From: Geminocystis sp. NIES-3709
GTDB taxonomy: Bacteria > Cyanobacteriota > Cyanobacteriia > Cyanobacteriales > Cyanobacteriaceae
Direction of reading: 5' to 3'
Assembly (NCBI RefSeq): GCF_001548115.1
Contig: NZ_AP014821.1
Location: forward strand, 3,475,262 to 3,539,261
Length of the DNA: 64,000 nt
Below are positions 55,369 through 64,000 of this stretch, one piece after another. The translations under genes were made by a program, and so were the position numbers. The notes under the pieces were generated by a model. It worked only from the letters and a program-made list of their open reading frames with translations. It did no database searches and had not been told where the DNA came from. How positions within the stretch are numbered: position 1 is the first letter of the stretch; each line of letters begins with the position of its first letter.

Positions 55369-55536
55369 AAAAAAATCAGGCGTTGGTTAATTGCGACATG
55401 AAACACTTTTACTAACAATAGTTTTTCAAGATTCTAAATATTACTACTCTTGCCTTTTCCCTCTTCCCTACCTCAATCAAAAATCATAGTTTAAATCAGC
55501 AACGCCAAAAATCATTAATCAAAGGAAATCGAATTA

Positions 55537-56829
55537 TCAACCAACATATTGTATTCGATAAATAATACCATTAGCTTCTTCTGTAAATAACATACTACCA
55601 TCAGGCATGATAAGTAATCCAACTGGTCGTCCCCAAGTAGAAGGAATAGACACATCCGTTAAAAATCCTGTTAAAAAGTCTTCATAATAACCCTTGGGTT
55701 TAGCTGTCTCATCAAAAGGAATAAATACTAACTTATATCCTGTACCTTGACTGCGATTCCATGAACCTCGAAAAGCGACAAATGCACCATTGCGATATTT
55801 TTCAGGGAAAGTTTGACCATCATAAAATTGTAGTCCTAAAGGTGCTGAGTGAGATTCAATTAAAATATCAGGAGTTATAGTTTGACTAACTAATTCAGGG
55901 TTAATACTCTTACCATTGACAATGTGATTTGGATCTAATAATTTAGAGGATAAGTAGCTAAAAGGCCAACCATAAAAACCATTTTCTTTAACATGGGTGA
56001 AATAATCTGGTACTAAATCATCTCCTAATCCGTCTCTTTCATTAACGGTGGTATATAGTTTATTTGTGACGGGATGAAAATCTAAACCCACTGGATTGCG
56101 TAAACCAAAAGCAAAGGTTTTTTGATTATTACCTTCAAAGTCCATTGTTTGGATTGATGCACGGGGTATTTCTTCAATACTATTATTCGATCGAGAACCA
56201 ATAGAGACGTATAATTTATTTTCTACAGGAGAAACAACCACGTTACGAGTCCAGTGTTGATTATAACCTCCTCCGGGTAGAGATGCGATCGAGATACCTT
56301 CATCTTGCAACTTATTTTGTCCTTGACTATAATCATAACGTCTTATCCCATCATGATTTCCCAGAAAGAAATATTCAGAAGTAAAAGTCATACCAAAAGG
56401 AATATTTAAACCATTACTTTCATCAGCAAAAATTGAACGTTTATCAGCAACCCCATCATTATCGCTATCCTGTAACAAAGTGATACGATTATCTCTCGTT
56501 TCCGTTACCAAAACATTACCATCAGGAGTTAAAGTTAACCAACGGGGATTATTCAAACCTTCTGCATAGATATTGACTTGAAAACCTACAGGCACATTAA
56601 AGATTTTTGATGAAGGAATCGGTAAAATTTGTGGTGGTTGAGATGCACTTTCTGAAATAAAAGGTTCAGGTAATTCATCTAATGTAATTTTAATGGGTTT
56701 TGGATTTAATATTTGAGTAGATATTGATGAGACTTCTGGAGATTGCGAAACAGAAGGTTTTTGATTTACATTGATTGCACAGGATACGATCGAGAATATA
56801 AGTAAAAAAGATAAATATTTTAGTTTCAT
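55537..56829 (-). CDS. Sorbosone dehydrogenase-like lipoprotein (PQQ beta-propeller type)
   Basis: 430 aa. Lipoprotein signal (LSFLLIFSIVSC, lipobox Cys17). The rest is a beta-propeller of the sorbosone/glucose dehydrogenase family: NPRWLTLTPDGNVLVTETR, FAFGLRNPVGLDFHP, GFYGWPFSY and RPVGLLIMPDGSMLFTEEANG. Likely periplasmic sugar or polyol oxidation with PQQ or a related cofactor. Whether the host makes PQQ cannot be told. Confidence 0.85.
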   Translation of the reverse strand: MKLKYLSFLLIFSIVSCAINVNQKPSVSQSPEVSSISTQILNPKPIKITLDELPEPFISESASQPPQILPIPSSKIFNVPVGFQVNIYAEGLNNPRWLTLTPDGNVLVTETRDNRITLLQDSDNDGVADKRSIFADESNGLNIPFGMTFTSEYFFLGNHDGIRRYDYSQGQNKLQDEGISIASLPGGGYNQHWTRNVVVSPVENKLYVSIGSRSNNSIEEIPRASIQTMDFEGNNQKTFAFGLRNPVGLDFHPVTNKLYTTVNERDGLGDDLVPDYFTHVKENGFYGWPFSYLSSKLLDPNHIVNGKSINPELVSQTITPDILIESHSAPLGLQFYDGQTFPEKYRNGAFVAFRGSWNRSQGTGYKLVFIPFDETAKPKGYYEDFLTGFLTDVSIPSTWGRPVGLLIMPDGSMLFTEEANGIIYRIQYVG

Positions 56830-56857
56830 TATCTATATTTAGTAAGAATTTATAAAT

Positions 56858-57706
56858 TTAATTATTAAAAGGAATAACGCATCTAATTCCGTGTTTTTTA
56901 CCATTATTATCTCCTGAGTAACGAGGAATTAAATGAATATGGGTATGCTTAACCTTTTGTCCTCCAGCTTGACTAACATTAAACCCAATATTAAAACCAT
57001 CAGGATTATATTTTTTCGTAATAATTTTTTGTACCTCATTTACCATTTGCCAACAATGACTTTGGTGAAAAAAAGATAAATCAAAATAGTTTTCTGTATG
57101 AATTTTTGGAATAATTAAACTATGACCTTTACTAAGAGGATAACCATCTAAAATAGCATAAGCTAAACTAGATTCTGTCAGTAAAGTTAATCTAGCATAA
57201 GGATTACAGAAGATACATCTATCCTTATTATGTTTTTCTTGATTATAATGACGATACTCATAAATTTCGCAAAACTCATCTAAATATATCGATTTAAAAG
57301 GAAGATTAACCCAACATTGATAGGTATTTTTCTTATGAATATAGTGTTTTCTAAAACCTTCTGTTTTTAAATCTCGTCTTACAGCAAAATAAGCCTTTCC
57401 TTCAGGTTTTAATAGTTGAGAAATTGCCATAATTACTTCTTCTTGTGACTCTTTAAAAAGTACATTTAAGACATAAAAACAGCAAATAGTATCAAATTTT
57501 TCTTGAGGATATGTTGGGAAATAATAAGAATCATAACCGCTAACTTTAAACCCTTTTTTTGTTAAAATTTCGACATCTTTACCAAAACCACAACCAAAAT
57601 CTAATATATCTCCTTTTAACAGTTCATTTTTCAATAAATACTTTGCGGGAAATGAGATACTTTCCCTTTCTATTGCCGTTAAATGACTATATTTATTTTC
57701 TGTCAT
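56858..57706 (-). CDS. Bifunctional SAM-dependent methyltransferase / HIT-family protein
   Basis: 282 aa. N-terminal class I methyltransferase (ILDFGCGFGKDVEIL at about 34-48, FDTICCFYVLNVL, LLKPEGKAYF). C-terminal histidine-triad domain (about 163-282) with CIFCNPYARL, LDGYPLSKGHSLIIPK and the triad HTHIHLIPR. HIT proteins hydrolyse nucleotide-phosphoramidate or dinucleotide bonds. Joining both in one chain suggests a linked nucleotide step. Starts 29 bp upstream of the lipoprotein gene on the same strand. Confidence 0.85.
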   Translation of the reverse strand: MTENKYSHLTAIERESISFPAKYLLKNELLKGDILDFGCGFGKDVEILTKKGFKVSGYDSYYFPTYPQEKFDTICCFYVLNVLFKESQEEVIMAISQLLKPEGKAYFAVRRDLKTEGFRKHYIHKKNTYQCWVNLPFKSIYLDEFCEIYEYRHYNQEKHNKDRCIFCNPYARLTLLTESSLAYAILDGYPLSKGHSLIIPKIHTENYFDLSFFHQSHCWQMVNEVQKIITKKYNPDGFNIGFNVSQAGGQKVKHTHIHLIPRYSGDNNGKKHGIRCVIPFNN

Positions 57707-57892
57707 AGTTGAAATAGGAAACTGACAAAAGAAGGATAGTGAATAACGAATAGACTTTTAATCAATAACCTACCGTGTAATTCATTAAAAGACTAATAGT
57801 TTCATATACCGCACTGCATACTTCGACTTCCATCGACGGTTGGTGCATCTCGACTTACCTTGATAACCCCATAGTCGAATTTTTTTTATTCA

Positions 57893-57920
57893 TTGTTAAT
57901 TGTTAATTGTTAATTGTTAA
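57893..57920. repeat. Heptanucleotide tandem repeat (TTGTTAA)4
   Basis: Four perfect copies. The stop codon of the glycosyltransferase gene lies in the last copy. A short tandem repeat of the kind common in cyanobacteria. Confidence 0.85.
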
Positions 57921-58879
57921 TTTTTCCACATTTGTTCTAAAATTTTATCTGTGGGAATATCTGCTATTTTATCACTCAAAGATTGAAGACCAATAAAACG
58001 ATCGTGATTAGAAGGTAACAGTTTTTTAGCTTGAGTAGGCCCAAAAAGTGCGATGGTATAAGTACCAACGGCTACAGCCAATTGCATAGGTGCGCTATCG
58101 GTACATAACATTAAATTCGCCCCGGCAATCACTGCCGCCAATTTACCCATATCAGGAGGACTAATAACTTTAACCGTTGGACATAAACTTAACATTTCAT
58201 TAGTCCAATTTATGTCATCAGGGCCACATAATAGCACGATCGGTAAATTAGGTTGTTTCATTTGAATATCCTCTATTATCCTTTGCCATTTTGGTACAGG
58301 ATAAATTTTATTAATACCTTGACGTACAGTGAGAGGACTAGCTCCCCCATGAATTAATATATAACCAGTACTTTTAAGATTGAGTCGTTGTTGTTCTGAT
58401 TCTGCCCAATCGATGTCGTCTTTTGGTACATTAATGGTAAGATCTGGACAAGGAGTATGAATATTTAAGGCGGTAAGAAGATCATGATACATTGAAGCCG
58501 TATATTGTTCCGTTTTTTGAGCGATGGGATTGTTAATAAACCATGAATTATTTGTTTTGTAACCCACTCTCACAGGAATACCATCAAGCCATAACAAGAA
58601 AGCTACTGCCCAATTTTTCTCAAGGGTGATGGCTAATTCATATTCTCTATCTCTAATCATTCCTAGTAAATTGAGATAGTCAGCTAAACCATTACGATCC
58701 TGAAAATCGAACACCAGTACTTCTTGTACATATTTACAAACTCTATAGGTGTTTTTCGATCGAGGTTCCACAATAACATCTATAATAGCCTGTGGATACT
58801 GTTCTTTAAGAGTTTTGAGGGTAGGAAAGAAAAGAAGTTGATCACTAATCCCCCCCGGAATAAGAGCTAAAATGCGCAT
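57917..58879 (-). CDS. Glycosyltransferase family 9 (heptosyltransferase-like)
   Basis: 320 aa. RILALIPGGISDQLLFFPTLKTL at the start (GT9 N-terminal loop), RSKNTYRVCKYV, YILIHGGASPLTVRQGINK and the donor-binding LCTDSAPMQLAVAVGTYTIALFGPT. GT9 members add ADP-heptose or related sugars to lipopolysaccharide. In cyanobacteria the sugar is often unclear. It appears to be alone. Confidence 0.88.
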   Translation of the reverse strand: MRILALIPGGISDQLLFFPTLKTLKEQYPQAIIDVIVEPRSKNTYRVCKYVQEVLVFDFQDRNGLADYLNLLGMIRDREYELAITLEKNWAVAFLLWLDGIPVRVGYKTNNSWFINNPIAQKTEQYTASMYHDLLTALNIHTPCPDLTINVPKDDIDWAESEQQRLNLKSTGYILIHGGASPLTVRQGINKIYPVPKWQRIIEDIQMKQPNLPIVLLCGPDDINWTNEMLSLCPTVKVISPPDMGKLAAVIAGANLMLCTDSAPMQLAVAVGTYTIALFGPTQAKKLLPSNHDRFIGLQSLSDKIADIPTDKILEQMWKN

Positions 58880-59120
58880 AGAGATGACTTATCTAATTTA
58901 TTTATATCAGCTTAATTCTAAAAGATTTACTCCCAATAAACCTATTTTGTAACGATTATTTAGGGTTTTGTTGAAAAAATGATCCCTCGTTGAAAATAAT
59001 AATTTTTGGAAAAGTCTAATCGATCGTGTAATATTCATCATTGAGAAAGAACTAATGGACGATCGATATTTGAGTGTAATAGACGGTATAAAGTAACAGT
59101 TATGTTTTTTTGTAATAAAA

Positions 59121-60374
59121 TTAAATCAATTTAAGTCTCAATTTTGCTTTTAACTCTCCATATAATTCTAAACCTGATCGAGTTTTATTTTCTGAGTTTA
59201 AATCTAAGCAGTTTTGCCAATATTTTAAGGCTTCTTTTTCTTTATTTTCCTCCTCTAAAATTTCCGCCATCAAATAATTACTAATGAGTAAATTAGGATT
59301 AATAGCCAAACTTATTTCTATATATTCCCTTGCTTTGAGGTTATCTTTGCTTAAAAAATAACTATAGCCTAAATTCGTTAACAATTTACTTTTTATCTCC
59401 TCATTATTTACCTTTTCTAAAACACTGATAATCTTTTCTTTCACTGTATCAATTTCTCCTTGTAAAATCATAATATCCGTTACTCTTACTAAGGCTTGAT
59501 AATTTAGATTTTGCTCGAATCCTTGTTGAAAATAATTTATTGCCGATTCCCATTGTTGCATTTTTTCATAAACCAAACCTAAATTGTAATAAATATTAGG
59601 TAAATTTTCATCAAATTTTAATGCGGTTAAAAAGTATTTTTGAGCAGTATTTAACTCCCATAATAAATAAGCATCATAACCTCGATCGTTAAAATAAATT
59701 CCTAACTCTTTATTTAAAATATGATCATTTGGTAAATTTTTTTCATCGTGAATTAAACTTAGTTTTTGCCATAAGTTACTCAATGTTAAATTATCAAGGT
59801 CTGGATTTTCGATGATTAATTTACTTTTAAATTTTAAGTGCTTTTCTAAATCAACTTTAATATTATTGCCTAAAATAAATTTATTTTCCTGATTTTCATT
59901 TTTCTCCTGTAATAATCCATCTTTAAGCATTTTCCCTACCATAATTAATACTTCTCCTAAACTAATATTAGGAAAAATATCCGATTGAATTTGACTTAAA
60001 TTGATTCCCTCTTTATTCAGCAATAACACATATAATAATTGTTGCTCTTGCTCAGATAAATGAGGCAAATCTAAATTATCATTTTCTATCTCCGTTAAAA
60101 TCTCACTTTTATCATTCTGGTTTTGACGATATTTTTGATATTCTTCCACTAATCTTTGTTGCAATTTCGCTAATTTACCTGGTCCAAAACCGAATATCTG
60201 GAATTTTTTATAAACCTCCCCCAATCTTTTTTGTAAAGCATCCTTACTAATGCCTAAGTCTTTGGCGATGTCATCGACGGATTCCCCTTGAATTGCCCTT
60301 GATAAAACCTCTGACTCTCCTTCGGTAATGCCAAAATGCTTGGTTATGTTTTGCAAAAATTTTGTCGGTATCAT
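59121..60374 (-). CDS. HTH-TPR protein
   Basis: 417 aa. Residues 1-75: LuxR-type helix-turn-helix (SEVLSRAIQGESVDDIAKDLGI; KDALQKRLGEVYKKFQIFGFG) joined to GPGKLAKLQQ. About 90-200: a second winged-helix-like stretch. From about 220: tetratricopeptide units (ELNTAQKYFLTALKFDENLPNIYYNLGLVYEK in part; ARDYIEIS-like REYIEISLAINPN). Probable cytosolic regulator or scaffold. No kinase or ATPase domain is present. Confidence 0.72.
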   Translation of the reverse strand: MIPTKFLQNITKHFGITEGESEVLSRAIQGESVDDIAKDLGISKDALQKRLGEVYKKFQIFGFGPGKLAKLQQRLVEEYQKYRQNQNDKSEILTEIENDNLDLPHLSEQEQQLLYVLLLNKEGINLSQIQSDIFPNISLGEVLIMVGKMLKDGLLQEKNENQENKFILGNNIKVDLEKHLKFKSKLIIENPDLDNLTLSNLWQKLSLIHDEKNLPNDHILNKELGIYFNDRGYDAYLLWELNTAQKYFLTALKFDENLPNIYYNLGLVYEKMQQWESAINYFQQGFEQNLNYQALVRVTDIMILQGEIDTVKEKIISVLEKVNNEEIKSKLLTNLGYSYFLSKDNLKAREYIEISLAINPNLLISNYLMAEILEEENKEKEALKYWQNCLDLNSENKTRSGLELYGELKAKLRLKLI

Positions 60375-60493
60375 TTTTCTTCTCTCTACTAGATACCTTA
60401 TATTATAACCTCATTTAAAAGATTTTTTCTCATTTCTTGATAATCTCTGATAAGTGAGCTTAGAATAGAAACATCAACATTCGGGAAAAAATT

Positions 60494-60637
60494 ATGAGAA
60501 AGTGGCGAGAAAGGGCAAGTTCGATCGTAGATACGACATTATCGCAACAGGAAACTCTTGATAGTAGCAGTATTGAAACTAGCAACAGAAACAAGGAAAA
60601 TACCGATACTGAAGATATAAAAGTTAACGGTACTTAG
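60494..60637 (+). CDS. Small ORF truncated by IS701-like element
   Basis: 47 aa: MRKWRERASSIVDTTLSQ then a Ser/Thr/Glu/Asn-rich tail. The last residues (GT) and the stop come from the IS end (GGTACTTAG). No family recognised. The original gene, if real, probably extended further, but no continuation is found beyond the IS. Confidence 0.35.
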   Translation: MRKWRERASSIVDTTLSQQETLDSSSIETSNRNKENTDTEDIKVNGT

Positions 60638-61980
60638 ACAAAACAATAACAACAATTAAGCTATAATATTTACATTATATTGTTTTTAGGTCAAAATGAA
60701 AGAAATCACATCTTCATCAATGCCACCCTGTTTCGAGCGTTGGTGCCAAAAAATAGACCCTGTATTAAAAACAAAAGCACAAAAACGAGAGTTTAGAAAT
60801 TATTTGGGCGGTTTATTAGGTGATTCTCAAAGAAAAAATCTCACTCAAATTGCCCATAATAATCTTGATATTACTTATCATAAGTTACATCATTTCCTAA
60901 CAGAATCCACTTGGAATTATGATGAGGTAAATAATAAAAGACTAGAAATTATTGCCTCATGTCGTCAAACTAAAATAAGTCGCTCTTTCTCTTTAATTAT
61001 CGATGATTCAGGTCATCGTAAAAGTGGCAATTTTACTGACTGTGTGGGACGACAATATATTGGTGAAATTGGCAAAACTGATAATGGTAATATCCGCAGT
61101 CACCACCCACATTTATGATGGGGTCAGAAGTTTTCCCTTAGACGTTGAATTATATGAAAAAGCGGAAAATTTCCCCTTGGGAAAAGATGACCCACAATTT
61201 CAAAAAAAACCCGATATTGCCTTTAATTTAATTGAAAAATGTTTAAACCGAAATTACCATCCTCAAATAATTTTAATGGATGGGGGTTATGGGAACAATA
61301 CTAATTTATTAGAAAAATTAGAACAAAAAAATTTAAAATATATAGGAATTATTGCAAAAAATAGATTAGTACAAGTAGTAAAAGAAGATTTGAGAGAGTC
61401 TGAAAAAAGAATAGATGAAATAGCTAAATTATTACCTCAAGAGAGTTTTGAAGAAATAAAAACAGGTAAAAATAGAGAAAAAACTCTTTGGGTAGCAACC
61501 ATAAAAATTAAATTATCAGCCTTATCAGGAATAAAAACCCTAGCTATCGTCATGAATGCTCCCAGTTTTGAAAAGTCCACAGATATTGATTATTTAATGA
61601 CCAATGAAACAGGGGAAAAAGTCAATGGAAATTGGATAGTAGAAACTTATACACAAAGAAATTGGATAGAAGTATTTTACCGTGAAATTAAGGGATGGTT
61701 AGGTTTATCAGAATACCAAGTCAGAAATAAAAGAAGTTTAATGAGACATTTTATATTGGTATTTTGCGCCTATACTTTTATTCAATGGCATCGTTTGACA
61801 GGGGGATTGAGAAGGCAATGGGGAAATAAACCCTTAAATACTTTTGCAGAGCATTGGAAGCGTTTCGGACAGCAGTGTCTTTTCGTTTCTTTCAATGGTT
61901 AAAAGATAATGTGGAAGTGTTTAGCTTAATATAAAGCAAGTTTAGGGTTTATTTTGGCATAATTTTTGTCTAAGTACCGA
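60628..61980 (+). mobile_element. IS701-like insertion sequence
   Basis: Ends CGGTACTTAGACAAAA (60628-60643) and the complement TTTTGTCTAAGTACCG at the right (61965-61980) are perfect inverted repeats. 1353 bp. No target duplication is apparent. Carries one frameshifted DDE transposase. Confidence 0.85.
60696..61902 (+). pseudogene. IS701-family transposase, frameshifted
   Basis: First part (60696-61118): PPCFERWCQKIDPVLKTKAQ, IIDDSGHRKSGNFTD, GRQYIGEIGKTDNGNI. The frame changes at ATCCGCAGTC (61092-61101), where one extra C (61094/61095) appears. The second part (ending 61902) continues AVTTHIYDGVRSFPLDVELY, ILMDGGYGNN and EVFYREIKGWLGLSEYQVR. Both Asp and Glu of the catalytic triad are present. 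Without a ribosomal shift the protein is cut at 140 aa. Nearly full length if joined (about 400 aa). Confidence 0.88.
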
Positions 61981-61983
61981 TAA

Positions 61984-62097
61984 GGAGGTTATTATCGTTA
62001 TCCTATGGGGGATTATCGGATAATTTATGAAATTGATAATCTAACAATTCAAGTAATTATCATTAAGATAGCTCATCGAAAAAATGTTTATCAATAG
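61984..62097 (+). pseudogene. 3' remnant of a RelE/ParE-type toxin gene
   Basis: The frame GGYYRYPMGDYRIIYEIDN, then IAHRKNVYQ-stop (62095-62097), matches the C-terminal 38 residues of RelE/ParE toxins (GDYRxxYEI ... HRxxVY). The N-terminal half and a start are missing; the IS701-like element ends three bases upstream. Loss of the rest may be due to an IS-associated deletion. No antitoxin gene is seen. Confidence 0.72.
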
Positions 62098-62270
62098 CAT
62101 ATTTAGTCATTAATGGATAATAGATAATTCTCAATTTTCAATTCCTTATTACTTACTATAAAAAAAATAACCCCTTGTCAATAGTATCGATCGAAGTTAA
62201 AATAGATAATTTGAATGTATTAAAACAAAACCTATATATTTAATCAAGTAACGGATATAAGAATAAGATA

Positions 62271-62567
62271 GTGGCTAACTCAAAATCTGCACTCAAAAGA
62301 ATCGACATCAACGAACGTAACCGTATGCGTAACAAGACTTACAAATCGGCGGTTAAAACTTTAATGAAAAAATATTTTCTCGCTGTAGAGGCTTATGCTT
62401 CTGCTCCTAGTGATGAACAATTGCAAACTGTTCAAAGTTCCATGTCTATAGCTTACAGCAAAATTGATAAAGCCGTAAAAAGAGGCGTTTATCATAAAAA
62501 TAATGGTGCCAGAAAAAAAGCTAGATTAGCTAGAGCCTTAAAAAATGCGGTACCTCAAGCCTCTTAA
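62271..62567 (+). CDS. rpsT: 30S ribosomal protein S20
   Basis: 98 aa starting at GTG 62271 ([21 protein letters not shown]). Core [16 protein letters not shown] and [23 protein letters not shown] are typical. Binds 16S rRNA. Upstream of tatD and rpoB, a frequent cyanobacterial order. Confidence 0.97.
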   Translation: MANSKSALKRIDINERNRMRNKTYKSAVKTLMKKYFLAVEAYASAPSDEQLQTVQSSMSIAYSKIDKAVKRGVYHKNNGARKKARLARALKNAVPQAS

Positions 62568-62667
62568 CATATACCTAAAACTATAAACAACTCCGTGTTA
62601 TGATGGTTAATCCCTTACCTTAATTTTAAGTGCGGGATATGAATGATAACTCAATCACTGATCAACA

Positions 62668-63444
62668 ATGCAACTAATAGATACCCATGTTCATGTAAAC
62701 TTTGATTTATTCAAAGAAGATTTGGATTCAGTATCTGCCCGTTGGCAGTCCGCAGGAATAAATAAATTAGTTCACTCCTGTGTCCATCCTGACGAATTTG
62801 AGAGTATTAAAAAGTTGTCTTTACAATTTCCTGAATTGTACTGTTCCGTAGGTTTACACCCGTTAGATGCTCAGAAATGGCAAGGGCAAAAAACCTACCA
62901 ACAAATCTTACAATCAGCAATATCTCATCCCAAAGTTGTCGCCATTGGTGAAATGGGATTAGATTTTTATAAAGATGATCAACAAGAACTACAAAAAGAG
63001 GTTTTTTGGCAACAATTGGATATTGCTCAACAATTGAATAAACCAGTTATTATTCACTGTAGAGATGCCTCTAGTACTCTACGGGATATTTTGTGTAAAT
63101 TTATAGAAGAAAAAGGCACAATAACAGGAGTAATGCACTGTTGGGCAGGAAATCCAGAACAGACTCAATGGTTTTTAGACCTAGGAATGTATATTAGCTT
63201 TAGTGGTGTTGTTACATTTAAAAGTGCTAAAACAGTACAAGCTAGTGCTTTGATTGTACCAAGCGATCGACTTCTAATTGAAACTGACTGCCCATTCCTT
63301 GCCCCCTCTCCCCATAGAGGAAAAAGAAACGAACCTTCTTATGTTATCCATGTAGCGGAAAAATTAGCCCAAATTAGAGGAGAATCATTGGAAACGATCG
63401 CTCAACAAACCTATGACAATGCCTGTAGATTATTTAATATTTAA
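62668..63444 (+). CDS. tatD: TatD-family metal-dependent DNase
   Basis: 258 aa. Metal ligands: IDTHVHVNF (HxH), GEMGLDFY (Glu), IHCRDAS, MHCWAG and [21 protein letters not shown] (Asp). TIM-barrel hydrolase with 3'-5' DNase activity in characterised members. Between rpsT and rpoB. Confidence 0.93.
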   Translation: MQLIDTHVHVNFDLFKEDLDSVSARWQSAGINKLVHSCVHPDEFESIKKLSLQFPELYCSVGLHPLDAQKWQGQKTYQQILQSAISHPKVVAIGEMGLDFYKDDQQELQKEVFWQQLDIAQQLNKPVIIHCRDASSTLRDILCKFIEEKGTITGVMHCWAGNPEQTQWFLDLGMYISFSGVVTFKSAKTVQASALIVPSDRLLIETDCPFLAPSPHRGKRNEPSYVIHVAEKLAQIRGESLETIAQQTYDNACRLFNI

Positions 63445-63580
63445 AAATAATAATTAGGAATTAGAAATGGAGAATGACAACAGATAAAGTTTATATTCTA
63501 CATACATTTTACTATTATACTACTTATTAATTACTCCAACTCGTACGATAATCAAATAACCGATAATTGACAACTGACTT

Positions 63581-64000
63581 ATGAGAACCCAAGAACTGTT
63601 ACCTGATTTAATCGAAATTCAACGCTCTAGCTACAAGTGGTTTTTAGAGCATGGTATTATTGAAGAACTCAACAGTTTTACCCCTATCACAGACTACGCA
63701 GGTAAACTTGAATTACACTTCATCGGCGAAAAATATCGTCTCAAAGAACCTAAGTACTATATTGAAGAGGCAAAAAAAAGAGATGCTAGTTACTCAGTAC
63801 AAGTTTATGTCCCTACATTACTATTAAACAAAGAAACTGGCGAACGTAAAGAGCAAGAAGTTTTTATTGGTGACTTACCTTTGATGACTGATAGAGGTAC
63901 ATTTTTGATTAATGGTGCAGAACGAGTCATAGTCAATCAAATCGTACGATCTCCGGGGGTCTATTTTAAGTCAGAATTAGACAAAAACGGTAAAAGAACC
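63581..64000 (+). CDS. rpoB: RNA polymerase beta subunit, 5' part
   Basis: The first 140 codons: [47 protein letters not shown]-like [56 protein letters not shown]. This is the start of the beta subunit; the gene runs out of the window. The ATG at 63581 is followed by the usual cyanobacterial N-terminus. Confidence 0.96.
   Translation, partial: MRTQELLPDLIEIQRSSYKWFLEHGIIEELNSFTPITDYAGKLELHFIGEKYRLKEPKYYIEEAKKRDASYSVQVYVPTLLLNKETGERKEQEVFIGDLPLMTDRGTFLINGAERVIVNQIVRSPGVYFKSELDKNGKRT

Noticed and set aside
57893-57920. Possible CRISPR-like repeat
   Set aside because: Directly adjacent heptamers with no spacers; no cas genes anywhere in the window.

Overview
The window is chromosomal DNA from a cyanobacterium. 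The evidence is a dnaE gene that ends in a split-intein N-half, a KaiC clock-family ATPase, the rpsT-tatD-rpoB order, DUF1995 and DUF3285 proteins, a DICT-domain histidine kinase, and a strong excess of CGATCG / GCGATCGC (HIP1-type) octamers in AT-rich DNA. The low GC suggests a unicellular Cyanobacterium/Geminocystis-like lineage, but that placement is inference.

Layout. 0-9 kb: Crp/Fnr-type regulator, dnaE-N with split intein, YvbH-like PH protein, secreted SPOR-like protein, trmD, ureG and a cyclic-nucleotide-domain MscS channel. 9-12.9 kb: a membrane adenylate cyclase beside that channel, a small lipocalin/fibrillin-like protein and a 59-aa DUF3285 protein. 12.9-20 kb: a 5-oxoprolinase/hydantoinase fusion, a DNA adenine methylase remnant, hslO, fabD and DUF1995. 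20-28.7 kb: a DICT-GAF histidine kinase, then a stress-type cluster (two CsbD paralogues on either side of antisense mnmG, an acidic protein, a BON protein, a glycine-zipper stress protein). 28.8-38.8 kb: prmA, a secreted His-rich protein, a KAP-type NTPase, csaB and a TagA-like transferase, msrB, yccF, leuC and a phasin-like protein.

39.2-46.9 kb is a metal-homeostasis operon: His-rich P-type ATPase, CDF-like transporter, UPF0060 protein, two-domain multicopper oxidase and ZIP-like transporter. It starts behind a good sigma70 promoter overlapped by a SmtB/ArsR-type inverted repeat. The operon is decaying. One IS630-family element cut five residues from UPF0060, a second IS630-family element split the oxidase, and a 1-base loss broke the ZIP gene. 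The first IS is itself damaged by a frameshift and a 33-bp palindromic insertion.

47-60.4 kb: a PlsY-like acyltransferase fused to a dikinase/rifampin-phosphotransferase-like module, a HEAT-repeat protein, tRNA-Ser(GCU), kaiC, a carboxylesterase, a HAD phosphatase, a sorbosone-dehydrogenase-like lipoprotein, a methyltransferase-HIT fusion, a family-9 glycosyltransferase and an HTH-TPR protein. 60.5-64 kb: a frameshifted IS701-like element next to a RelE-toxin remnant, then rpsT, tatD and the start of rpoB.

A family of short mobile elements (about 160-310 bp) recurs between genes. The ends are inverted ACCTSAGTTCGA-type sequences, and three copies are flanked by 7-bp target duplications. No CRISPR array, prophage or rRNA operon was seen.
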